NCBI RefSeq assembly: GCF_024055605.1
Contig: NZ_JAMXLX010000001.1
Span: 1,239,030 to 1,303,029, forward strand
Source: Ciceribacter sichuanensis
Lineage (GTDB): Bacteria > Pseudomonadota > Alphaproteobacteria > Rhizobiales > Rhizobiaceae
Length of the DNA stretch: 64,000 nucleotides
Direction: 5' to 3'
The translations under genes were made by a program, and so were the position numbers. Shown one piece after another: positions 28,760 through 37,367 of this stretch (position 1 is its first letter; each line of letters opens with the position of its first letter). The notes below the pieces were generated by a model. That model ran no database searches. It was not told where the DNA came from and saw only the letters and a program-made list of their open reading frames with translations.

Positions 28760-29821
28760 GTGAGCAATCAGTGGGGCAGGGACAGTCAGCCCGTTGGGGG
28801 GCGCGGTGCGTCCGCGGCGCCTGTGATTCTTGCACTGGTGCTCGGGCTAGCGCTCGGCGGTGGCGCCGGCTATGGCTATCTGCGTTATCTCTCCGGCGAT
28901 GCAGCCTCCCGGCTGGCCGCAGTGGAGCAGCGAAATTCCGAGCTTTCCGGAGAACTCGCGGATACCCGGCAGAAGCTTGGGCAGGCCCTTGCCGCACAAC
29001 AGAAGAACGAAGCCGGCATCGAACCTGCCGAAGGCGAGGCCGCGGAGCTGCAGACCAAGCTGGATCTCCAGCGATCGGAACTCGACGCCATGGCAGAGGA
29101 GGTCGCGCGCATCAGCGACGCCTTGCAGGCGGAGCGCGCGCGCTCGAACAGCCTGTCGCAAGAGCTTGATGGCGAGCGGAATAAGCTGCGTTCGCAGGCT
29201 GCATTACTTGCCGAGGCGGAAAAGAGCGCCGCCGATTCCCGTGCTCAGGCAGATGCCGCAATCGCCGATCTGCAGGCGAGAATGGCCGCGCGGCAAGGCG
29301 ACGGGCAGCGGGAAATAGACCGTCTTCGCGGTGAAGAAATACCACGTCTCAACAGACAGATCGCCGAGCTTTCGGACAAGGTTGCGGCAAATGAGGCGGA
29401 TGCCGCCAAGGCCCAGTTGCAAAGGCAGGCACTTGAGAAGGCTGTGGACGGTGCAAGAGCCGACGTCGCCGCGCTACACGCCGCCCTTGATACCGAGCAG
29501 CAGAAGAATGCGGCGTTGACCGCAGAGGTACAGCGGCTAAAGCGTGATGCGGGTAGCCCTTCAGCGGCAACTGAGCCTCAGTCACCGCCGGCCGCCGCCG
29601 AGAACCCATCCGCGGAGGAAGCCGCGCGGGACGTGGCGCTTGTGGATAAGGTTCTCGCCGGCACCCCGGGCATCGATCGGCTGACGTCCGATAACCGGCA
29701 GCGTCTGCGGGATATGCTGGTTTCAGGCCAGTGCGTGACCACAGGTCTCCGGGCGGTCTTTCCAAGTGTTCCGCTCGTGACGCTTCGAAACCTGATGCGC
29801 GATCTGAAAAGCGACTGTTGA
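28760..29821 (+). CDS. Hypothetical membrane-anchored coiled-coil protein
   Basis: A 353-residue protein of unknown family. One N-terminal transmembrane segment (APVILALVLGLALGGGAGYG, residues 20-39) is followed by a long heptad-rich coiled coil from about residue 50 to 265, rich in Glu, Gln, Ala and Leu. A Pro/Ala-rich linker (about 266-285) then leads to a small globular C-terminal domain with two cysteines (SGQCVTTGL and the final Cys). The coiled coil is probably periplasmic. The GTG start has GGGAG five bases upstream. The TAXI binding protein gene begins 19 bases after its stop, so the two are likely cotranscribed and may act together. Confidence 0.75.
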   Translation: MSNQWGRDSQPVGGRGASAAPVILALVLGLALGGGAGYGYLRYLSGDAASRLAAVEQRNSELSGELADTRQKLGQALAAQQKNEAGIEPAEGEAAELQTKLDLQRSELDAMAEEVARISDALQAERARSNSLSQELDGERNKLRSQAALLAEAEKSAADSRAQADAAIADLQARMAARQGDGQREIDRLRGEEIPRLNRQIAELSDKVAANEADAAKAQLQRQALEKAVDGARADVAALHAALDTEQQKNAALTAEVQRLKRDAGSPSAATEPQSPPAAAENPSAEEAARDVALVDKVLAGTPGIDRLTSDNRQRLRDMLVSGQCVTTGLRAVFPSVPLVTLRNLMRDLKSDC

Positions 29822-29840
29822 AAAAAGGGGAGTGGTGCCA

Positions 29841-30881
29841 ATGGTATCGAGACTGTCTGCAATTCTTGGTGCCGTGGCGATATCGCTTGTCGCGGGAGTG
29901 GCCTCCGCGGACACCTTCGAACGTAACATCATGACCGGTGGGCCGAGCGGAACCTATATCCGTATCGGCCGCGACATCGCCGCGCTGGGCGCGAGCTGCG
30001 GCATGAACCTCAATGTCGTGGAAAGCGCGGGGTCGCTGGAAAACTTCGTCGGCGTCCGCAATCGCCGCAACACCCAGTTCGGTATCGTTCAGAGCGACGT
30101 TCTCGAATATCTGAAGACCTTCGAGGCCAACGATCCCGAAGTGCAGCAGGCTGTGCGCGGCGTGCGCATCATGTTCCCGCTCTACAATGAAGAGGTACAC
30201 GTCCTCGCTCGAACGGACATTGCCGATCTCAAGGGACTAGCCGGTCGCAAGATCGCCATCGGCAAGGCGGATAGCGGTACATATCTCACTGCGACGTTGA
30301 TGCTGGACATCCTTCAGGTGAAGGCCGACGAGCGCTTGACCATCAATCCAGACGAAGCGCTGCCGAAACTGCTTTCCGGCGAGATCGATGCGCTCTTCTA
30401 CGTCGCCGGCGCGCCAGCACAACTCTTCGCCAACACCGCGATAGATCCCGGCAAGTTCCATCTTCTGCCGATCAAGGATACGCCCCTTCTGGCGACTTAC
30501 ACGCCGGTCACCGTCCCCGCGGCCACCTACAGCTTTCAGCAACAGCCGGTCGATCTGGTCGCGGTCAAAGCCGTGCTGATGACTTACGACTATGATCCAA
30601 AGAAGAATGCCTATCATCGCGACAGTTGCCGCTCTGTGTCCGATTTCTCGAACCTCATCCTGAATGGCTTGCCCAAGCTTGAAGAGACCGGCCATCCGAA
30701 ATGGAAGTCGGTAGACCTGAGCGCGCTGCCGCCGGGCTGGCAGGTCGGAAGCTGCGTGAAAGTCGGGATGGCACTCGATTACAAGCCCAATTGCATGGTT
30801 CCCGCGCCGACGGTTCCAAAGGCTCCGGATGCCAATGAGGAATACCTCAATCTCCTCAAGCAGCGTCTCAAGAAGCAGTGA
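29841..30881 (+). CDS. TAXI-family periplasmic solute-binding protein
   Basis: A 346-residue protein of the TRAP-associated extracytoplasmic (TAXI) family. A signal peptide ends at VASA, and the mature protein begins with the family signature MTGGPSGTYIRIGRDIAALG. The later segments GRKIAIGKADSGTYLTATLMLD and EIDALFYVAGAPAQ are also typical. Four to five cysteines (GASCGM, DSCRSV, GSCVKV, PNCMV) suggest disulfides. TAXI proteins normally feed a fused DctQM permease, but none is adjacent. The ATG at 29841 is favoured by the GGGGAG eight bases upstream; two GTGs precede it. The pairing with the coiled-coil protein suggests a non-transport envelope role, which is speculation. Confidence 0.82.
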   Translation: MVSRLSAILGAVAISLVAGVASADTFERNIMTGGPSGTYIRIGRDIAALGASCGMNLNVVESAGSLENFVGVRNRRNTQFGIVQSDVLEYLKTFEANDPEVQQAVRGVRIMFPLYNEEVHVLARTDIADLKGLAGRKIAIGKADSGTYLTATLMLDILQVKADERLTINPDEALPKLLSGEIDALFYVAGAPAQLFANTAIDPGKFHLLPIKDTPLLATYTPVTVPAATYSFQQQPVDLVAVKAVLMTYDYDPKKNAYHRDSCRSVSDFSNLILNGLPKLEETGHPKWKSVDLSALPPGWQVGSCVKVGMALDYKPNCMVPAPTVPKAPDANEEYLNLLKQRLKKQ

Positions 30882-30887
30882 CAAGCA

Positions 30888-30991
30888 TTAGAGTGCCGTG
30901 CGTCCATTTGGACGCACAAAGGACGCTCTAACATCTTGAATCTACGCATCGAGCTTTCCGAAAATCGATTCCGATTTTCAGGCCGATGCGC
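30888..30991. repeat. Rhizobial-type intergenic mosaic repeat
   Basis: Two adjacent palindromic modules follow the TAXI gene. The first has outer TTAGAG...CTCTAA ends and a perfect inner GTGCGTCC-ATTT-GGACGCAC hairpin. The second pairs CGCATCG at 30945-30951 with CGATGCG at 30984-30990, enclosing GAAAATCG-ATTC-CGATTTTC. The TTAGAG unit matches the repeat at 12248-12286. The composition is like the RIME-type elements of Rhizobiaceae. Confidence 0.6.
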
Positions 30992-31033
30992 TAGTGATTA
31001 CCGAAAATAGGCGCGCTCTGTTTTGGGTGATGA

Positions 31034-31067
31034 AAAAGGCGGCGGTTCGAATGAACCGCCGCCTTTT
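31034..31067. terminator. Bidirectional terminator between the TAXI gene and glnA
   Basis: A perfect 15-base-pair stem, AAAAGGCGGCGGTTC at 31034-31048 with its complement at 31053-31067 and a four-base GAAT loop, has A and T runs on its two ends. It can end both glnA (minus) and any plus-strand transcript from the TAXI operon. Confidence 0.9.
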
Positions 31068-31110
31068 CCTAGCAGGTTGCCCGCCTGCATCGCGCAGACG
31101 GGCAAATTGA

Positions 31111-32520
31111 TCAGACCGAGTAGTACATGTCGTACTCGACCGGATGCGGGGTCATTTCGAAACGCATGACTTCCTGCATCTTCAGTTCGATGAAGGCATC
31201 GATCTGGTCGTCGTCGAAAACGCCGCCGGCGGTCAGGAACTTGCGGTCCTTGTCCAGGCTCTCCAAGGCTTCGCGCAGCGAGCCGCAAACCGTTGGGATC
31301 TTCTTCAGTTCCTTCGGCGGCAGATCATAGAGATCCTTGTCCATGGCCTTGCCCGGATGGATCTTGTTCTTGATGCCGTCGAGGCCGGCCATCAGCATGG
31401 CGGCAAAACCGAGATAGGGGTTTGCGGTCGGGTCGGGGAAGCGAATTTCTACTCGCTTTGCCTTCGGGTTCGAGCCGAACGGAATGCGGCACGAAGCGGA
31501 GCGGTTGCGGGCCGAGTAGGCAAGCAGAACCGGAGCCTCGTAGCCGGGGACCAGACGCTTGTAGGAGTTGGTCGACGGGTTTGTGAAGGCGTTGATGGCC
31601 TTGGCATGCTTGATGATGCCGCCGATATAGTAGAGGCAGCTTTCAGACAGGCCAGCATATTCGTCGCCGGCGAAGGTCGGCTTGCCGTCCTTCCAGATAG
31701 ACATGTGGACGTGCATGCCAGAGCCGTTGTCGCCGAAGATCGGCTTCGGCATGAAGGTGGCGGTCTTGCCGTAGGCATTCGCGACCTGATGGACCACATA
31801 CTTGTAGATCTGCATCTTGTCGGCGTTGCGAACCAGCGCATCGAACTTGATGCCGAGTTCGTGCTGGGCAGCAGCCACTTCGTGGTGATGCTTCTCGACG
31901 ACGACGCCCATCTCGGTGAGAACCGTCAACATTTCAGAACGCATGTCCTGGCAGCTGTCGATCGGCGGAACCGGGAAGTAACCGCCCTTGACGCGCGGAC
32001 GGTGGCCGAGGTTGCCGGTCTCGTAATCGGTGTCGTCGTTGGACGGCAGTTCGGTCGAGTCGAGCTTGAAGCCGGTGTTGTAGGGATCGGCCTTGTACTT
32101 GACGTCGTCGAAAATGAAGAATTCAGCTTCCGGACCGACGAAGATCGTGTCGCCGATACCCGATGCCTTCAGATAGGCCTCAGCCTTCTTGGCGGTGCCG
32201 CGCGGGTCGCGGTTATAGGCCTCGCCGGAAACCGGGTCGAGAATATCGCAGATGATGACCATGGTCGACTGGGCGAAGAACGGGTCCATGTGGACCGTGT
32301 CCGTGTCCGGCATGAGCACCATGTCGGACTCGTTGATCGCCTTCCAGCCGCCGATCGAGGAACCGTCGAACATGACGCCATCCGCGAACATGTCTTCATC
32401 GACGCACGATACGTCCATCGTCACATGCTGCAGCTTGCCCTTCGGATCGGTAAAGCGCAGGTCGACGAACTTGACGTCGTTGTCCCTGATTTGTTTCAGA
32501 ATTTCATTTGCGGTCGTCAT
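31111..32520 (-). CDS. glnA: Glutamine synthetase type I
   Basis: A 469-residue GSI-beta type glutamine synthetase, the ATP-dependent enzyme that makes glutamine from glutamate and ammonia and acts as a dodecamer. The beta-grasp region ([20 protein letters not shown]) leads to the catalytic domain, with the metal-binding [12 protein letters not shown], the ATP-site [16 protein letters not shown] and the glutamate-site region [11 protein letters not shown]. The adenylylation site Tyr398 lies in [10 protein letters not shown], so activity should be controlled by GlnE. It forms the standard glnB-glnA operon, glnB ending 60 bases upstream. Transcription is expected from the sigma-54/NtrC promoter before glnB. 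Confidence 0.97.
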   Translation of the reverse strand: MTTANEILKQIRDNDVKFVDLRFTDPKGKLQHVTMDVSCVDEDMFADGVMFDGSSIGGWKAINESDMVLMPDTDTVHMDPFFAQSTMVIICDILDPVSGEAYNRDPRGTAKKAEAYLKASGIGDTIFVGPEAEFFIFDDVKYKADPYNTGFKLDSTELPSNDDTDYETGNLGHRPRVKGGYFPVPPIDSCQDMRSEMLTVLTEMGVVVEKHHHEVAAAQHELGIKFDALVRNADKMQIYKYVVHQVANAYGKTATFMPKPIFGDNGSGMHVHMSIWKDGKPTFAGDEYAGLSESCLYYIGGIIKHAKAINAFTNPSTNSYKRLVPGYEAPVLLAYSARNRSASCRIPFGSNPKAKRVEIRFPDPTANPYLGFAAMLMAGLDGIKNKIHPGKAMDKDLYDLPPKELKKIPTVCGSLREALESLDKDRKFLTAGGVFDDDQIDAFIELKMQEVMRFEMTPHPVEYDMYYSV

Positions 32521-32580
32521 TTTTCGAATTCCTTGAGTGAGATGACGATATTACGACCCGGCCCGAAGGCAGGGGCATTG

Positions 32581-33265
<685 letters not shown>

Positions 33266-34741
33266 ATGGAAAATGAGCGTTACAGAAGCCTTTTGACGCC
33301 GGCGGCTATGGCCGCGGTCGATGCTGCCGCTGCAGCATCGGGGATCAATTCGTTTGGTCTCATGGAGATGGCTGGCTGCGCAGTTGCGGCCGCGGCTCTG
33401 AAACTTCATCCGGGCGCCCTTCGTTTCGTCGTTCTTTGCGGTCCGGGAAATAATGGCGGCGACGGTTACGTGGCTGCTCGCGCCCTGCAGGAGGCCGGCG
33501 CCAGTGTAGCACTTTATTACCTCGGCGATCCGGAGCGGCTGAAGGGGGATGCCGCAACAGCCCGTACTCTTTGTCATGTGACTGGATCGCCTCTGGCCAA
33601 CTACGAGCCAGCTTCGGGCGACCTCGTCATTGATGCCATCTTCGGGGCAGGGCTTGCGCGCGATGTCCCGCAAGAGGTCGCGCATATCATCGCCGCGGTC
33701 GAAAGCGCCGGCGTACCGGTCATCGCCGTGGATCTTCCGTCAGGTCTCGACGGTCGGACGGGCAGGGTGCTGGGCGCAGCCTTCCGGGCCAGCCATACCG
33801 TGACTTTCATGACCCGGAAGCCGGGTCATCTTCTGCTGCCGGGACGGCAGTTGTGTGGTGAAGTCGAGGTCTATGACATCGGCATTCCCTGGCGCATTGT
33901 CAGCCAGCATGCGGATGGCGTGTCGGTGAACACTCCCTCGGCCTGGGTTTCGGTGCTTCCCTCTCTCTCGGCGGATGCCCACAAATTCCGGCGCGGTCAT
34001 CTCACCGTCTTCTCTGGTCCGGCGACGGCTACGGGTGCCGCGCGGCTCTCGGCCGAGGCGGGATTGAAGAGCGGGGCGGGGCTCGTGACGCTCGCCTCTC
34101 CGGTGGAGGCGCTCGCTGTAAATGCCGCGCATTCCACGGCCGTCATGCTGAAACCGGTGGAGGATGACGCCGCATTGGCGGAATATCTCGCCGACGAACG
34201 GCGCACCGCCTTCGTGCTTGGCCCCGGTTTCGGCGTTGGAGTGAAAGCCCGCAGCTTCGCGCTCACGCTGTGTAACCGTCGGCTGGTGCTGGATGCCGAT
34301 GGCATCACCTCGTTTCGCGAGGAACCGCAGGCGCTGTTCGGGGCGTTCGAAAGCGGCGAGACCCGGCTTGTCCTCACGCCGCATGAAGGCGAGTTTGGGC
34401 GCCTCTTTCCGGATATCGTTGTCGATGCGGATCTGAGCAAGATCGATATGGCGATTGCCGCGGCGAAGCGGGCCAAAGCCGTGATCGTTTACAAGGGGGC
34501 CGACACGGTGATTGCCGGCCCCGATGGCCGGGCGTTGGTCAACGAGAATGCGCCGCCATGGCTTGCCACCGCAGGTTCAGGGGACGTGCTGGCGGGCATC
34601 ATTGGCGGGCTGATGGCCCAGGGCGTTCAAGCTTTCGAGGCCGCTGCAGCCGGTGTCTGGCTGCACGGGGAGGCCGCAGGCCGGGCTGGGCAGGGGATGA
34701 CTGCCGAAGATCTTCTCGCGGCGGTGCAGCCGCTACAATAG
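33266..34741 (+). CDS. nnrD: Bifunctional NAD(P)H-hydrate epimerase / ADP-dependent dehydratase
   Basis: A roughly 491-residue fusion that repairs hydrated NADH and NADPH. The N-terminal YjeF-N (NnrE) domain epimerises the hydrates and shows VVLCGPGNNGGDGYVAARAL. The C-terminal ribokinase-like NnrD domain performs ADP-dependent dehydration, with TPHEGEFGRLF and the anion-hole sequence GSGDVLAGIIGGLMAQG. The start is uncertain: ATG 33266, used here, gives the usual N-terminus, while ATG 33239 or the codon at 33200 would extend it. Its stop overlaps the last bases of the convergent Na/Pi cotransporter gene by nine bases. Confidence 0.92.
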   Translation: MENERYRSLLTPAAMAAVDAAAAASGINSFGLMEMAGCAVAAAALKLHPGALRFVVLCGPGNNGGDGYVAARALQEAGASVALYYLGDPERLKGDAATARTLCHVTGSPLANYEPASGDLVIDAIFGAGLARDVPQEVAHIIAAVESAGVPVIAVDLPSGLDGRTGRVLGAAFRASHTVTFMTRKPGHLLLPGRQLCGEVEVYDIGIPWRIVSQHADGVSVNTPSAWVSVLPSLSADAHKFRRGHLTVFSGPATATGAARLSAEAGLKSGAGLVTLASPVEALAVNAAHSTAVMLKPVEDDAALAEYLADERRTAFVLGPGFGVGVKARSFALTLCNRRLVLDADGITSFREEPQALFGAFESGETRLVLTPHEGEFGRLFPDIVVDADLSKIDMAIAAAKRAKAVIVYKGADTVIAGPDGRALVNENAPPWLATAGSGDVLAGIIGGLMAQGVQAFEAAAAGVWLHGEAAGRAGQGMTAEDLLAAVQPLQ

Positions 34742-36379
34742 CCGGCTGTGCCTCAGCAGACCTTCCTCCTCGAGCAGCGGATAGGCGATCGAGGCGAACA
34801 GCGAGTTGATTTCCTTGAGGTCGCGCATGGTGTCGATGTGCAGGGAACTCGATTCGAAGCTGGCGGCATTGCCGCTGCGCAGGCGCTGAAGATGCTGCTC
34901 CTCGCTGGTGCGCACGAGGTTGCGCACGGCTTCTTTCCGGTCGACCAGCTGGCGCGCATGTTCGATGTCGCGATTGACGAGAAGGTTGAAGGCGAGGCGA
35001 GCGTTCTTCACCACTTCGATATGCATTGCAGAGAGTTCCGTCCATCCTTCGGCTGAAAAGGCAGTGTTTCGGTCGTGTTTCTTGCGGGCGCGGGTCAGCA
35101 TGTTCTGCGAGATGATGTCGGCTGCCTGCTCGATCTTGATCGTGGCGCCAAGCAGGTTCTGGCATTGCGCGGCCGATTGTTCGTCCAATGCCGTTTGCGA
35201 AATGCGCGCGAGGTAGAACTTGATGTCGCGATGGATCGTGTCGATCTCGTCGTCGAGTGCTTCGATCCGTTGCATCTTCTTCGGATCCCAACGCTCATAG
35301 AGTTCGAAGATCCAGTTCAGCATGACCTCCGTCTTTTCGCAAACGGTCAGGACCTCACGGGTGGCATTGCTGATGGCCTGCCTCGGATTGGCAAGGTCGG
35401 CCGGATTGAGCGCAGAAAGCCGCGTCTGCTCGTCGGTCTTGGCTGCGGGCGCCACAAGCAGCCCTTCCAGTCCCTTCGCCACGATGCCACTGAACGGCAG
35501 GCCAAAGATCAGCACTGCGGCGTTGATGGCAAGATGCACGTAGACGACCGCATCACCCGGCTGGCTCGAAAAGCGCTCGGGATGGAGGATCAGGGCATAT
35601 TGCAGCGCCAGCGCGACGAGCGTTCCCAGCCCGCGGATCGCCACATTGCCAAGCGGCACGACACGAGCGCTTCTTTCAGCATTTTTCGTCAGGATGGCGC
35701 CGATCACGGCGGCACCGAAATTCGCGCCCAGCACCAGCGGAATGATCAGCGGTGGCGGCAGCAGATGCTTGTCTGCGAGCGAGGCGAAAAGCAGGATCGT
35801 CGCGACGCTGGAATGAAAAGCCCAGGCTAGCAGCGCCGCAAGCAGGAAGGCAGTGATCCAGTCGCGCGAGAGGTAGTTGAAGATGATCGGCAGGATCTCG
35901 CTGCTGCGCAACGGTTCCGAGGATTCTCCGATCAGGCGGAGCGAAAGCAGCAGCAGACCAAGGCCGAAGAGGATGCGGCCTGCCTGACGCCAGTCGCGCG
36001 CCTCCGAAGCACGAAAGGCAATCGTGCCCATCAGCAGCAGGATCGGGATCAGCAGGGAAAGATCGTAGCGCAGGACCCTGACCACGAAGGCCGAACCAAG
36101 ATCCGCACCGAGCAGTGTGGCGATGCCAATGGCCGAGCTGACATAGCCGCCGGCCACGAAGGAGGAGATGATCAGCGCGACAGCGGTCGCGCTCTGCAGC
36201 GCGATGGCGAAGAAAAAGCCGGCAACGGCTGCAGTGACACGGTTGCCGAGCGCAAGCCGCAACTTCTCCTTGAGGACATTGCCATAGGCACGCTCGATAC
36301 CCGTTCGCACCATTCGCGTCGCCCACAAAAGCAGGGCGACCGCGCCGGCAAGATTGATGAAAACGGCAATGCCCGACAT
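34733..36379 (-). CDS. Na/Pi cotransporter family protein with PhoU-like C-terminus
   Basis: A 548-residue protein of the NptA/YjbB class. The N-terminal membrane half has two inverted Na_Pi_cotrans repeats with the Q/HSS-type motifs ALQSATAVALII near residue 60 and AFHSSVATILLF near residue 187; about nine hydrophobic helices are visible. From about residue 340 onward the protein is soluble and helical with PhoU-like repeats (EKTEVMLNWIFELYE, LLGATIKIEQAADIISQNML). It probably moves phosphate, in E. coli YjbB outward, with the PhoU-like part sensing internal phosphate. It overlaps the 3' end of the convergent nnrD gene by nine bases. Confidence 0.9.
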   Translation of the reverse strand: MSGIAVFINLAGAVALLLWATRMVRTGIERAYGNVLKEKLRLALGNRVTAAVAGFFFAIALQSATAVALIISSFVAGGYVSSAIGIATLLGADLGSAFVVRVLRYDLSLLIPILLLMGTIAFRASEARDWRQAGRILFGLGLLLLSLRLIGESSEPLRSSEILPIIFNYLSRDWITAFLLAALLAWAFHSSVATILLFASLADKHLLPPPLIIPLVLGANFGAAVIGAILTKNAERSARVVPLGNVAIRGLGTLVALALQYALILHPERFSSQPGDAVVYVHLAINAAVLIFGLPFSGIVAKGLEGLLVAPAAKTDEQTRLSALNPADLANPRQAISNATREVLTVCEKTEVMLNWIFELYERWDPKKMQRIEALDDEIDTIHRDIKFYLARISQTALDEQSAAQCQNLLGATIKIEQAADIISQNMLTRARKKHDRNTAFSAEGWTELSAMHIEVVKNARLAFNLLVNRDIEHARQLVDRKEAVRNLVRTSEEQHLQRLRSGNAASFESSSLHIDTMRDLKEINSLFASIAYPLLEEEGLLRHSRLL

Positions 36380-36540
36380 GATACCTCAATGACAGAAGCG
36401 GCAGCTGAAGACGCACCGGCGACTCGGCCAAAGAACGCGAGTTTCAACCGTTTCACGGTGAATGTGATCGTCTCTGCGACTGAACCTAGTCCAGATTCGC
36501 CATTGTCACAATTTGCCGCCGATTGGTGGCGATCAAGGCT

Positions 36541-37341
36541 TTAGCTTACTTTGGATTGCAGCAGGCGCGCGCCATTCGGAGCGTTCACCTTGCCGCCGGT
36601 GATGAAGAAGGCGAAGACATCGCACGGTTTCTTTTCGACCTTCCGCTCCGGCGCGATCAACGGCAGATCGCCGGGAACGCTACCTTCCGCATAGGCTCTG
36701 AAACGCCTTGCCCATTCGTCGATTTCTTTTTCAGGATAACAGCTTGGCGTTTCGTCCGTTCCTTTCTGGAGACGGGAATAGACGAAATCCGCGGTGATAT
36801 CCGGAAACATCGGATAGTCGTGATGGTCGGCGCAGACGGCTGCGACATTGTACTTCGCCAGCAGTTCGACAAACTCCGGAGTACGGAAACTGTCATGCCG
36901 CGGTTCCACCACATGGCGGAGCGTAATTCCATCCTGCGTCTTGGGCAGGAGCGAGAGGAAGGCCTCGAAATCCTCCGGCTCGAACTTCTTCGTACCCATG
37001 AATTGCCAGAGGATCGGCCCGAGATGCTTGCCGAGTTCGGTGATGCCCTGGGTGAGGAATTTCTCGATGGAAGGTCCGGCCTCAGCAAGCACCTTGCGAT
37101 TGGTGCAGAAACGGCTCGCCTTGAGCGAGAAGACGAAATCCTCCGGCACCTCGGAAGCCCATTTCGCAAAGGTCGCGGGCTTCTGGCTGGAATAATAGGT
37201 GCCGTTCACCTCGATCGCCGTAAGCTGGCGGCTCGCATATTCGAGCTGCCGTTTCTTTGCGAGGTCGGATGGATAAAAGGTGCCTTCCCACGGATCGAAG
37301 GTCCAGCCACCGATCCCGGTGCGGATTGTTCCTGCCGACAT
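36541..37341 (-). CDS. DUF72 family protein (YecE-like)
   Basis: A 266-residue protein of the DUF72 family, a TIM-barrel fold of unknown biochemical role. Family signatures are IRTGIGGWTFDPWEGTFYP, LTAIEVNGTYYSSQ, FSLKASRF, and VVEPRHDSF, with conserved Arg, Glu and His residues lining a putative active site. No signal peptide or membrane helix. It lies 26 bases upstream-side of uvrA's stop on the same strand, so it may be read from the uvrA transcript, but any functional link to DNA repair is unproven. Confidence 0.88.
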   Translation of the reverse strand: MSAGTIRTGIGGWTFDPWEGTFYPSDLAKKRQLEYASRQLTAIEVNGTYYSSQKPATFAKWASEVPEDFVFSLKASRFCTNRKVLAEAGPSIEKFLTQGITELGKHLGPILWQFMGTKKFEPEDFEAFLSLLPKTQDGITLRHVVEPRHDSFRTPEFVELLAKYNVAAVCADHHDYPMFPDITADFVYSRLQKGTDETPSCYPEKEIDEWARRFRAYAEGSVPGDLPLIAPERKVEKKPCDVFAFFITGGKVNAPNGARLLQSKVS

Positions 37342-37367
37342 GCCTGTCCTCCTCCCTCGTGTTGTCC

